Shown here in pieces: positions 5,802 to 13,072 of a stretch of 35,341 bases of DNA. Every line of letters begins with the position of its first letter. The stretch's first letter is position 1. Below the pieces are notes generated by a model, which saw only the letters and a list, made by a program, of their open reading frames with translations, was not told where the DNA came from and searched no databases. Source of the stretch: Candidatus Liptonbacteria bacterium (GTDB lineage: Bacteria; Patescibacteriota; Minisyncoccia; UBA6257; 2-01-FULL-56-20); assembly GCA_023244935.1 (NCBI GenBank), contig JAHFLJ010000004.1:9694-45034 (forward strand), given 5' to 3'. Both the position numbers and the translations under genes were made by a program.

Positions 5802-5931
5802 GAATTAATTTTTTTAGGGTGTTTCGGAGTGGCAAAAAGCTTGGTGTCTCGCAAGGCGAGACTTTTTGCCATGAGAAACAGGACCAACTCGTCGCAGGAA
5901 CGAGTTGAGTTCGACCCTAAAAAATTAATTC
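5802..5931. other. Three-way-junction palindrome downstream of the glycosyltransferase
   Basis: The outer stem pairs GAATTAATTTTTT(T)AGGGT (5802-5820, one bulge) with 5914-5931. Inside are two hairpins: GGCAAAAAG with CTTTTTGCC (5831-5870), itself enclosing TCTCGC/GCGAGA, and CAACTCGT with ACGAGTTG (5885-5907). On the minus strand it overlaps the glycosyltransferase stop and ends in a T-rich arm, so it may be a terminator, an mRNA-stabilising structure, a palindromic element or a small structured RNA. Confidence 0.65.
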
Positions 5932-7424
5932 GAGATAGCCTTCCGTCCTTTAGGTGTAACCCAAAAACCTAGCTTGAAGCGTCCGCCAAGCATCAGTCTG
6001 GTCTGCGCCTCAAGCCCCGGAATTGCTCCGAAGATAATCAACGTTACCGGAATTATTGCCCATTGAATAACATATAAAAAGTAGTATCGTTTTTTGAACC
6101 ATTTTGGCTTAGGAGGCAATAAAGCTATTCCAAGTATCGCCGAGCTGGCGATTCCCAACATGGAAAGTTGAACAATCAGGCGGGTTACATTCGGCAGACT
6201 ATAGGAAAGAAGGGAACTATTGAAATCACTGCCACCAATCATGACCGGTAGCCAGCCCAGTGCGAAAATCATTATTGAGTTTGTTGCCCAAGAATGGAAT
6301 CCTTCAAGCACGGTAAATGTCCAAAACGCTTTTTTACCAAAGGAGATTTTTTTATTTTTTCTAAAACCCTCCAGCATATACGGAACATTTTCCGAACCCC
6401 AACCCCAGCGTCGTTGCTGTTTGTAAAGGTTTTTCATCGTGCCCCAAAGCGTTGGGGCAACATTTGCATCCATAGATACCGGATAGAACATCGGCACAAC
6501 TCTGAATTCACTGTTGTAATGTAGATAAGCCTGCCAAAATATTCGGGAGTCTTCCGAAACAACGTCTTTTTGCCAATAATCTATATCAAGTAAAACCGGC
6601 AACGGGATTGATTGTGAAGAAAAAGTCGTCAGTCGCTCCGGTCTCGATTGTTGCATCATCTGCCAGAAGGTCGAAGAGAAAGAAATTACCCTGGCGATTG
6701 CCGGCGCTTCATACACGTTATTGGTAAACAATGGAATCGGTAAATAAACTGCGCGTAACGGATTCTCGGCAGTTAAAAATTTATAGGTTAAACAGCCGAA
6801 GTATTCCGGCAAAATCTGGGTATCCACGTCAAAAGAAGAAACTAAAACATTTTCCGCCGGAATATTTTTTGCATCCAATAAAACTTCTTTAGCTTCTTCC
6901 GTCGCCCAGGATTCGTTAGAGCCTTTGCCGGCCATTTCTCCAGGGAGTCCCTTTGGATGGACGGTTATTAAAAATTGTTCAAACTTAGAGCCAAATTCTT
7001 TCTTCGCTAATTCAGCGGTTTCGCGTCCTTCCTCTCCGCCGGCTTCTTCGGTAGCCAAAACCACAAATAACTTTTTTAAATCGTAATTTGCCCGCAATAA
7101 ACTTTCTAAACTTTCTTTAACTACCGAGAATGGCTCTTTATACATTGGGAGCACTACGAGGTGATGCATTTTCTCCCATTCCAAATTTTCCGTTTTCAAT
7201 TTAGCGAACCAATCGGTTTTCATTGCCCGCCTCATCTCGGTATAGGTGCTTCGAAGATGTATAGATAGGTAAATAGTTTTCAGTAACCAATAAATATCAA
7301 AAAGTATGATAAATATGGAAATACCGGCGGGGAACTGCCACGAGAAGAAGACCATTCCTAAGAGAGTAATCCACGCTAAAGAACCCGGTAATATCTCGAA
7401 AAACCGCCTATAATTGAATTTCAT
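5925..7424 (-). CDS. Processive family 2 glycosyltransferase, membrane-bound
   Basis: A 499-residue inner-membrane protein. Two N-terminal membrane segments (about 12-55), then a GT2 catalytic domain: HHLVVLPMYKEP, the DxD-type metal site SSFDVDT, an acceptor-site SEDSRI and the QQRRW (QxxRW) motif of cellulose-synthase-like processive enzymes; then three or four C-terminal membrane segments (about 375-470). Such enzymes polymerise or transfer sugars for envelope polysaccharides; donor and product cannot be told. The gene stands alone on the minus strand with repeat-filled intergenic DNA on its 5' side. No SD is visible before the ATG. Confidence 0.9.
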   Translation of the reverse strand: MKFNYRRFFEILPGSLAWITLLGMVFFSWQFPAGISIFIILFDIYWLLKTIYLSIHLRSTYTEMRRAMKTDWFAKLKTENLEWEKMHHLVVLPMYKEPFSVVKESLESLLRANYDLKKLFVVLATEEAGGEEGRETAELAKKEFGSKFEQFLITVHPKGLPGEMAGKGSNESWATEEAKEVLLDAKNIPAENVLVSSFDVDTQILPEYFGCLTYKFLTAENPLRAVYLPIPLFTNNVYEAPAIARVISFSSTFWQMMQQSRPERLTTFSSQSIPLPVLLDIDYWQKDVVSEDSRIFWQAYLHYNSEFRVVPMFYPVSMDANVAPTLWGTMKNLYKQQRRWGWGSENVPYMLEGFRKNKKISFGKKAFWTFTVLEGFHSWATNSIMIFALGWLPVMIGGSDFNSSLLSYSLPNVTRLIVQLSMLGIASSAILGIALLPPKPKWFKKRYYFLYVIQWAIIPVTLIIFGAIPGLEAQTRLMLGGRFKLGFWVTPKGRKAISN

Positions 7425-7554
7425 GGTGTTTTTGATTATAGCCCAAACGCAGAATTTAGAACATAGAATCTAGAAGTTAGAAAAAATCAGAAAATAGAAC
7501 TCAGAACATAGAATTTAGAATAGGAATTAGTGGAATTATTCTAAATTCTATTTT

Positions 7555-7596
7555 TCCCGATTCCGTAGGAATCGAGGATCCTCGACGAAGTCGGGA
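7555..7596. repeat. Double-hairpin palindromic element, copy C (42 bp)
   Basis: Shortest copy: TCCCGA at the left, TCGGGA at the right, core TCGAGGATCCTCGA (7572-7585), left hairpin CGATTCC/GGAATCG with a 3-nt loop, right hairpin CGAC/GTCG. It interrupts a TTCTAAATTCTA array, which continues on both sides. Confidence 0.8.
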
Positions 7597-7688
7597 CTAA
7601 ATTCTATGTCCCAGGTTCTAAATATCCTTTCTAAATTCTAAATTCTCGGTTCTAGGTTCTAAAAAGGTTCTAAGTTTTAATTCGCCCT

Positions 7689-7716
7689 GTCATCCCGGGC
7701 TAGACCCGGGATCTAG
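7689..7716 (+). repeat. GTCATCC/GGATCTAG stem-loop repeat, copy 2
   Basis: ATCCCGGG with CCCGGGAT around CTAGA, flanks GTC and CTAG. Like copy 1 it is followed by TTGTTCTGCAC and CTCTT, then TTCTAAATTCT repeats, so the two sites share extended homology. Confidence 0.8.
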
Positions 7717-7834
7717 TATTTGTTCTGCACTCTCTTTATTCATTCTAAATTCTATTTTCTACGTTCTAGGTTCTAAAAAGGTACTAGGCTCTACTTCCCA
7801 CTTTATCAACAGGCGTTATATTCTAAAATTAGGC

Positions 7835-7840
7835 TATAAT
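7835..7840 (+). promoter_or_regulatory. -10 box of the pilin-like gene
   Basis: A perfect TATAAT ends 11 nt before the ATG with no SD between, predicting a leader of only a few bases. No convincing -35 is visible. Confidence 0.6.
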
Positions 7841-7851
7841 TAACCATAGAA

Positions 7852-8658
7852 ATGAAAAGGAGTAAGAAAAATAAAAATCATAGCCGACAAGGATTCACTT
7901 TATTGGAACTTATTGTCTTTGTCGCGATTTTTTCGTTCACAATTGTCGGATTTATTTCCATTTTGATTTCAATTACTAAGGTTCAGGTTAAGCAGGGTGC
8001 CGCCGCCGAAGTCAGTCAGCAAAGCCAATACGTTTTGCAAACTTTACAATATTATGTGGAGCGCTCCAGCTTAATTGAGGCCGAGGCAAATGTCGCCAGC
8101 TCATCGGTCAAGCTCAGGATGACGTCCTTGGCCGAAGACCCGACTTTAATTTTTGCTAGTGGCACATCCGTATATGTAAAAGTTGGCGCCGGTTCGAATT
8201 TGCCTCTGACTTCCAATCAAGTGGCAGTCTCCAATTTAAGTTTTGTTAAAAAATCAAATTCACCGGCGAAAGATTCCGTTTCGCTTAGTTTTACAATCTC
8301 CTACAGCACTCAAAATCTTCAACAACAGTTCAGCCAAGCATTTTCTTCGTCAATTATGCGTGTTAATGCGGCGACTTTTGATTCTAACGTTAATCCAAAT
8401 TCCGGCGGAACTTTAATTCTCGGGGATAGCTCAAATTACTGGAAATCCATAAACGGAACAATTTATTTTAACGGACAAAATGTCGGAATATCGACCGGAG
8501 TAACATCTCCTACTCAGCGTTTACAAATCGCCGGAGGCGATGCGTATCTAAGCGACGCCGGAAGTGGAGTTATTTTAAAATCGCCTAGCGGAAGTTGCTA
8601 CAAGCTAACAGTTACAAACGGTGGGTCGGCAACCACCACCGCTATGTCGTGTCCATAG
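7852..8658 (+). CDS. Type IV pilin-like protein with fibre-type C-terminal module
   Basis: 268 residues. A short basic leader ends in the prepilin peptidase site G-FTLLELIV (about residues 14-22), followed by a 20-residue hydrophobic helix typical of pseudopilins; it is likely processed by PilD and assembled in or on the envelope. The middle (30-180) has pilin-like mixed structure. The C-terminal part contains NVGISTGVTSPTQRLQIAGG, the same kind of module as the VGIGTTAP repeats of the 779-residue protein at 10240, and ends with a Cys pair (CYKL...SCP). No other pilus-assembly genes are in the window, so it may be a stand-alone surface protein that uses the pilin export route. Confidence 0.85.
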   Translation: MKRSKKNKNHSRQGFTLLELIVFVAIFSFTIVGFISILISITKVQVKQGAAAEVSQQSQYVLQTLQYYVERSSLIEAEANVASSSVKLRMTSLAEDPTLIFASGTSVYVKVGAGSNLPLTSNQVAVSNLSFVKKSNSPAKDSVSLSFTISYSTQNLQQQFSQAFSSSIMRVNAATFDSNVNPNSGGTLILGDSSNYWKSINGTIYFNGQNVGISTGVTSPTQRLQIAGGDAYLSDAGSGVILKSPSGSCYKLTVTNGGSATTTAMSCP

Positions 8659-8696
8659 TGTGGATAAACTTGTTTTAAAATAGAAAATAAAAAGCG

Positions 8697-8702
8697 TATA
8701 AT
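8697..8702 (+). promoter_or_regulatory. -10 box of the cupredoxin-like gene
   Basis: A perfect TATAAT ends 8 nt before the ATG, so the transcript would be essentially leaderless. No SD is present. Confidence 0.6.
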
Positions 8703-8710
8703 AAAAAGTA

Positions 8711-9286
8711 ATGGATTTAATCCCACAGGAAGAAAAAAGTTCGGTAAATAAAAAAGCAATTTTTATTGGCGCCGGAGCTTTGCTAATAGTTGTGGCCGTA
8801 GCTTTTATACTTTTGAAACCGTCGGAGAAGGTAAGCCCGGCAGGGAACAATACCGAAAATAACACGACTGGAACAACAGACGTTCCGCAAGTGCCTGGAA
8901 CTTATGCGCCGGTTTCCGGCGATACAAAAGTTCCCGACACAAATTCTCAGGCCGGTTCGGGAATTGCCATTCCAACCGAAGTGAAAGAGGTGGGAGCAAA
9001 TAATGTTAGCGAAAGAGATTTTAATGTGGTTCTAGATAAAGATGCAGTCTCCCCGCAGAAGGTTATTGTGAAGCTATTAGATATTGTAACCATAAATTTT
9101 TCCGCAGTTGATAAATCTTACGACATGACTCAGCCGGATAATGGACTGTCGTGGACGGTTCCGAAAGGAGGATCAAAAAACTTACAGTTTCAAGGGTCAA
9201 CTCCGGGACAATTTACTTTCTATTGCGTATCCTGTGGTGGTCCGGACAAAGGTCCTGTGGGTTACATAGTAGTCGTCCCAAAATAG
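8711..9286 (+). CDS. Membrane-anchored cupredoxin-like protein
   Basis: 191 residues: a cytosolic stub, one membrane segment (about 16-36), a Thr/Asn/Pro-rich linker (40-95), then a ~95-residue beta-rich domain with the plastocyanin/COX2-like C-terminal pattern GQFTFYCVSCGG...VGYIVVVP. The usual copper ligands are mostly absent: two cysteines form CxxC, but no His is visible in the domain and the C-terminal Met is replaced. Copper binding is doubtful; a structural or disulfide-bonded domain outside the membrane is as likely. It lies between envelope genes and starts from its own TATAAT. Confidence 0.7.
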   Translation: MDLIPQEEKSSVNKKAIFIGAGALLIVVAVAFILLKPSEKVSPAGNNTENNTTGTTDVPQVPGTYAPVSGDTKVPDTNSQAGSGIAIPTEVKEVGANNVSERDFNVVLDKDAVSPQKVIVKLLDIVTINFSAVDKSYDMTQPDNGLSWTVPKGGSKNLQFQGSTPGQFTFYCVSCGGPDKGPVGYIVVVPK

Positions 9287-9361
9287 TAAAATGAGAACAT
9301 AGAAAACAGAACCTAGAAAATAGAATAATTTCTTGATTTCATTCTAGATTCTAACAAAAAA
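9287..9361. repeat. TTCTA-type repeat upstream of four-helix-bundle gene 1
   Basis: AGAACATAGAAAACAGAACCTAGAAAATAGAAT, in pieces, then ATTCTAGATTCTAAC in the opposite orientation, giving a loose inverted repeat just before the start codon. Confidence 0.65.
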
Positions 9362-9703
9362 ATGCCCACCAATACTTTTAAGGATTTGATTGTATGGCAA
9401 AAAGCAAAAAATCTCGCAGTGAAGATATATCGATTAACCGGGAGTTTCCCAAGAACTGAAAGTTATGGATTATCAAGTCAGATGCAACGATCGGCAGTGT
9501 CGATTTCATCAAATATCGCAGAAAGTTATCATCGAAGGAGCAAAAAAGACAAAGATAAATTTATTTCGATAGCGTTTGGTTCTGGCTCCGAACTTGAAAG
9601 TCAGATAGAGATAGCAAAAGAATTGTATCCTGTGCTAGAATATAAAGAAGCAGAAAATCTGTTAGTCGAAACACAAAAAATATTAAACAAATTCCTGCAC
9701 TGA
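9362..9703 (+). CDS. Four-helix-bundle protein, 23S rRNA intervening-sequence (IVP) family, copy 1
   Basis: 113 residues matching the IVP family throughout: FKDLIVWQKAKNLAVKIYRLT, FPRTESYGLSSQMQRSAVSISSNIAES, GSGSELESQIEIAKEL. The fold is a homo-oligomeric four-helix bundle; family members are encoded in intervening sequences of 23S rRNA genes or as stand-alone genes, and the function is unknown. The usual AEG after SNI is AES here. It has a close paralogue at 12686, and both are bracketed by TTCTA-rich repeats, suggesting a duplicated or mobile cassette. No SD is present. Confidence 0.9.
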   Translation: MPTNTFKDLIVWQKAKNLAVKIYRLTGSFPRTESYGLSSQMQRSAVSISSNIAESYHRRSKKDKDKFISIAFGSGSELESQIEIAKELYPVLEYKEAENLLVETQKILNKFLH

Positions 9704-9749
9704 GTATTATTCTAAATTCTCGGTTCTAGGTTCTAAATTTTAACTATAA
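9704..9749. repeat. TTCTA-type repeat downstream of four-helix-bundle gene 1
   Basis: TTCTAAATTCTCGGTTCTAG followed by GTTCTAAATTTT. Nearly the same string follows the second paralogue at 13028-13070. Confidence 0.7.
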
Positions 9750-10229
9750 ATGAAAAAGAAAACAATAATCTTAATAGCAGTAATAGCAATCCTCGCCTTG
9801 GGCTTAGGAGTATTAATAACTCTTAAAATTGTAAATAAGTCGGAAGCTATGAAGGCTTCAAAATTCACCGCGGTTTATATGACCAGCGGGGATATATATT
9901 TTGGCAAAATGGACTGGTTCCCATGGCCTCGGCTAAAGAACGTTTGGTATCTGCAAAGAGGAGTTGATAAAGAAAATCAACCACAGCTGGGAATTGCGCC
10001 ATTTAACAAGATTATCTGGTCACCAATCGACGAGATTCGCTTAAATTCCAAACAAATAATTCTTTGGACAAAAATAAGAGCAGATTCCGAGCTCGCAAAA
10101 GCATTAGAGAACCCGGCGTCGATTAACACTGAAGCTCAGCAACAAAATGGCCAGCTTCAGAATGAATTGAATCAGATTGCGCCACAAGATGAAGCAACCA
10201 CAACCGAAAAAAGTCCTTCAAAAAAATAA
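9750..10229 (+). CDS. Single-pass anchored protein of unknown function
   Basis: 159 residues with an N-terminal membrane helix (about 4-27) and an extracytoplasmic region. The recognisable stretch is FTAVYMTSGDIYFGKMDWFPWPRLKNVWYLQ, followed by a region ending KIIWSPIDEIRLNSKQIILWTKI; the tail is Gln/Asn-rich and low in complexity. I recall similar anchored proteins in other CPR genomes but can name no function. It precedes the fibre-like gene by 10 bp and is probably co-transcribed with it. Confidence 0.75.
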   Translation: MKKKTIILIAVIAILALGLGVLITLKIVNKSEAMKASKFTAVYMTSGDIYFGKMDWFPWPRLKNVWYLQRGVDKENQPQLGIAPFNKIIWSPIDEIRLNSKQIILWTKIRADSELAKALENPASINTEAQQQNGQLQNELNQIAPQDEATTTEKSPSKK

Positions 10230-10239
10230 ATAATTAAAA

Positions 10240-12579
10240 ATGACGGCAAAAATAAAAATATCTTTCGCAATTTCCGTACTGGCGATTTTTGCCGTTATTG
10301 CGTTTGTCATTCCCTCGAAGGAGGGAATCCATTTTGCCTTTTCCGCCGGTCCAACTTGCGGAACCGGAGGAGTTTGCTCTGTTTTGACTACCGACGGTAG
10401 CGGTAATTTCGGCATAGGTGCTAACGCCATAACCGGTTCAAAATTATATATAAAAACCGGCGGAACCGGCGCGACCGATTTTGGTTTTAGAATTATTGAC
10501 TCGAATTCTGCAGATGTCTTAACAGTTGCCGGTGACGGGAAATTAAAAATTTATAAAAGTGCCGGACTCGAATTTTCCGACGGAACGATACAAACGACCG
10601 CCGCGACCGGCGGAGGAGCGACTTCAACTTCTGCAGGATATATTACCCCAGGATACTTTAACTCTGTTGCCGGCACCGGAGGAAATTATAGCTTCCCAGC
10701 TTCGCTCTCTATCGGAACTTCCACTACCCCGACCGGAGGAGTTTTATTTGTAAACGGCAACGTCGGCATCGGGACGACGGCGCCGACACGTAAACTTGAC
10801 ATACTTGATGGAACAAATCCACAAATGCGTCTTTCTTATTCTGGTGCAACATATGCAGATTTAAAAACTGACTCAAGTGGAAATTTAAACATATATCCAC
10901 TAGGAAGTAGGTTGAATGTAATTGGTAATGGAGACCAATCTGTTTATTTAATATTAGAAGCAGGAGGAGCTTATGCCAATTTTTTAAGTGGCAGGGGGGT
11001 AGACAGTGGAACAGCTCCAATGTTTGGGGTTGCTGTTTCAGACATGGTAGGTGGTGGAATAGAAACTCGCCCATTATTTTCAGTTCAGAGTGGAGGAGTT
11101 ACACCTTTGACTGTAAAATATAACGCAGTCGGCATCGGGACGACAGCACCTCAATATTTATTAGATGTTTATGGCGCTTCAAATAAATTGGGATTAACTT
11201 ATTCATATACAGCTACTTACGGATCAACCGGGGGCGAATTAAGCGCAGATATCAATGGCGACTTGCATATAATTGCCACAAAAAGATTTCCTTCAGTGTT
11301 GGCTAAGAATGTCCTATTAGCCGAAAACGGAGGCAAAGTCGGTATCGCCACCACCACTCCAACCTATCCGCTAACCGTAGCCGGAGTCATCCATTCCTCA
11401 ACCGGTGGCTATAGATTCCCGGACGGCACCACACAGACTACTGCGGCATCTGGCTCGGGTGGCGGAGGCTACGGCTGGACAACCAGCGGGACGAATGTAA
11501 TTTTAGCGACTTCGACAAATAAAGTCGGTATCGCGACCACCACTCCAACCTATCCGCTAACCGTAGCCGGAGTCATCCATTCTTCAACCGGTGGTTATAG
11601 ATTCCCGGATGGCACAACTCAAACAACTGCGGCGACTGGCGGCGGTGGAGGTTCAAATTACTTTACACTTTCAGGATCAAATCTTTATCCGACTTCTACT
11701 ACATATAATCTAGGTGTTGGCACAGCGAGTATTGACGCTAACTACAAAATCACCACCGCAGGAGGCGGTATTAAAGCCGAATCCACCACTCAGCCAGCAG
11801 GATATTTCAACTCCACTTCCGGCTATGGATTGATTGTGAACACCGGCAACGTCGGAATAGGAACGACAGCACCTGGCGCAAAACTTGAAATTGCCGGCCA
11901 AATAAAAATTACCGGCGGAACTCCAGGCACGGGCAAAGTTCTAACTTCAGACGCTACAGGTTTAGCATCGTGGACAACTTCAACCGGTGGAATGGGTGGT
12001 TCCGGAACCGTAGGTTACATCCCGAAGTTCACTGCCGGAACAACTTTGGGAGATAGCATAATCTCCGAAAGTGGCACAACCATAACCATTGGCGCCGGTA
12101 GTGGAAAAATCAACGTCGGAACAGTTGACCCGCCGTATACAATTAACGGCGAACAGTATGCAACTTATGTTCCGAGCATGACCGGACAAAAAGAAGAAAC
12201 TACAGGAGAAGTTCGTGTGTCTTGTCATCCTGATCCGTCAGCCGACGGAGAAGGATCTAAATTATGTTCCACGACGATTGATTTTTCTAAAGTTGAAAAG
12301 GGAAGCGATCTTTGGTTATTCGCTAAGACCACAAACTTAAAAAATAATTTCTCAAAAATGACCGTGCTTCTCACCCCATCATTTAACGGAAAGGTTTGGT
12401 ACGAAAAAGACATCAAAAATAATGTTCTTAAAATATTCGCTTCTCCGGTTATTAGTGATAAGTCATTAGTTGATAGTTATTCGGTTTCCTACCGCCTTAC
12501 CGCCCCAAGATTTGATTCCGCAAAATGGCTAAACACCAGAAACGAAGCCGGCGTCGACGGATTCATAATTAATGACTAG
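10240..12579 (+). CDS. Large repetitive secreted fibre-like protein
   Basis: 779 residues with an N-terminal hydrophobic export signal (about 5-24). The body is made of tail-fibre-like modules: recurring VGIGTTAP or VGIATTTP followed by a hydrophobic strand, and FSDGTIQTTAA / FPDGTTQTTAA. Two modules are near-identical over about 121 bp, 186 bp (62 residues) apart (11335-11455 and 11521-11641). A beta-rich C-terminal domain (about 660-770) contains DFSKVEKGSDLWLF and may be the distal or assembly part. Two segments coincide with the GTCATTCC/GGAATCCA repeat family (10306-10331 in the signal region; 12224-12258 in the C-terminal domain). Probably a surface fibre or adhesin; attachment and partners are unknown. 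Confidence 0.75.
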   Translation: MTAKIKISFAISVLAIFAVIAFVIPSKEGIHFAFSAGPTCGTGGVCSVLTTDGSGNFGIGANAITGSKLYIKTGGTGATDFGFRIIDSNSADVLTVAGDGKLKIYKSAGLEFSDGTIQTTAATGGGATSTSAGYITPGYFNSVAGTGGNYSFPASLSIGTSTTPTGGVLFVNGNVGIGTTAPTRKLDILDGTNPQMRLSYSGATYADLKTDSSGNLNIYPLGSRLNVIGNGDQSVYLILEAGGAYANFLSGRGVDSGTAPMFGVAVSDMVGGGIETRPLFSVQSGGVTPLTVKYNAVGIGTTAPQYLLDVYGASNKLGLTYSYTATYGSTGGELSADINGDLHIIATKRFPSVLAKNVLLAENGGKVGIATTTPTYPLTVAGVIHSSTGGYRFPDGTTQTTAASGSGGGGYGWTTSGTNVILATSTNKVGIATTTPTYPLTVAGVIHSSTGGYRFPDGTTQTTAATGGGGGSNYFTLSGSNLYPTSTTYNLGVGTASIDANYKITTAGGGIKAESTTQPAGYFNSTSGYGLIVNTGNVGIGTTAPGAKLEIAGQIKITGGTPGTGKVLTSDATGLASWTTSTGGMGGSGTVGYIPKFTAGTTLGDSIISESGTTITIGAGSGKINVGTVDPPYTINGEQYATYVPSMTGQKEETTGEVRVSCHPDPSADGEGSKLCSTTIDFSKVEKGSDLWLFAKTTNLKNNFSKMTVLLTPSFNGKVWYEKDIKNNVLKIFASPVISDKSLVDSYSVSYRLTAPRFDSAKWLNTRNEAGVDGFIIND
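10306..10331 (+). repeat. GTCATTCC/GGAATCCA stem-loop repeat inside the fibre-like gene
   Basis: ATTCCCTC pairs with GAGGGAAT around GAAG, flanks GTC and CCA. It is translated in frame as part of the export-signal region (VIPSKEGIH). Confidence 0.65.
11335..11641 (+). repeat. Tandem module duplication in the fibre-like gene
   Basis: Two copies of about 121 bp starting at 11335 and 11521 (period 186 bp) differ at only a few, mostly silent, positions. They encode VGIATTTPTYPLTVAGVIHS and the following FPDGTTQTTAA; the spacer between them is Gly/Thr-rich. Confidence 0.85.
12224..12258 (+). repeat. GTCATCCT/AGGATCT stem-loop repeat inside the fibre-like gene
   Basis: ATCCT pairs with AGGAT, enclosing TCCGTC with GACGGA. 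It is translated as CHPDPSADGEGSK, a segment that interrupts an otherwise beta-rich sequence. Confidence 0.6.
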
Positions 12580-12685
12580 GATAGAACATAAAACCAAGAA
12601 TTTAGAAAATAGAATAAAACAGCAATGCCACCTTCTAATCTTCCTTCTAAATTCTATGTTCTAAGTTCTAGCTTCTAACCAAGAG
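12580..12685. repeat. TTCTA-type repeat upstream of four-helix-bundle gene 2
   Basis: AGAACATA, AGAATTTAGAAAATAGAAT, then TTCTAAATTCTATGTTCTAA and GTTCTAGCTTCTAAC. Same two-orientation layout as upstream of the first paralogue. Confidence 0.7.
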
Positions 12686-13027
12686 ATGCCCACCAATACC
12701 TTCAAAGATTTAATAGTGTGGCAAAAAGCGAAAAGTCTAGCAGTGGAAATATATAGAGTAACAAATGATTTTCCAAAAAATGAAACGTATGGATTATCAA
12801 GTCAGACGCAGAGAGCGGCAGTGTCGATTTCATCAAATATCGCAGAAAGCCATCACCGGAGAAATAAAAAAGATAAAGATAGATTCATTTCAATAGCGTA
12901 TGGCTCTGGTCCTGAGTTGGAAAGCCAGATAGAAATAGCTAAAGAGTTGTATCCTATGTTAAAATATAAAAAAGTAGAGAATCTACTAGTCGAAACAATG
13001 AAAATATTAAACAAATTCCCAAACTGA
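12686..13027 (+). CDS. Four-helix-bundle protein, IVP family, copy 2
   Basis: 113 residues, collinear with the protein at 9362 and sharing most residues (MPTNTFKDLIVWQKAK at the start, ESQIEIAKELYP near the end). Differences are scattered, many at third codon positions, so the duplication is not recent. Repeats and start context are also shared, indicating that the duplicated unit included the flanks. Function is unknown, as for the family. Confidence 0.9.
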   Translation: MPTNTFKDLIVWQKAKSLAVEIYRVTNDFPKNETYGLSSQTQRAAVSISSNIAESHHRRNKKDKDRFISIAYGSGPELESQIEIAKELYPMLKYKKVENLLVETMKILNKFPN

Positions 13028-13072
13028 GCATTTATTCTAAATTCTCAGTTCTATGTTCTAAATTCTAATCCA
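13028..13072. repeat. TTCTA-type repeat downstream of four-helix-bundle gene 2
   Basis: TTCTAAATTCTCAGTTCTAT then GTTCTAAATTCTAAT, almost the same as 9706-9745. Confidence 0.7.

Larger units (their letters stand above)
7425..7851. repeat. 427-bp repeat-filled intergenic region
   Basis: No gene seen. It holds about twenty iterations of TTCTAAATTCT / AGAATTTAGAA and variants on either strand (7450-7555, 7597-7680, 7740-7800), the double-hairpin element copy C (7555-7596) inserted inside one such array, a GTCATCCCGGG stem-loop (7689-7716), and the promoter of the pilin gene (7835-7840). Confidence 0.8.

Noticed and set aside
7440-7801. CRISPR array
   Set aside because: The TTCTA-type units are short, irregular in spacing and orientation and lack spacers of constant length; no cas genes are present.
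10218-12416. Minus-strand open frames opposite the fibre-like gene
   Set aside because: They are shadows of a repetitive Gly/Thr-rich plus-strand gene with no family features or start signals.
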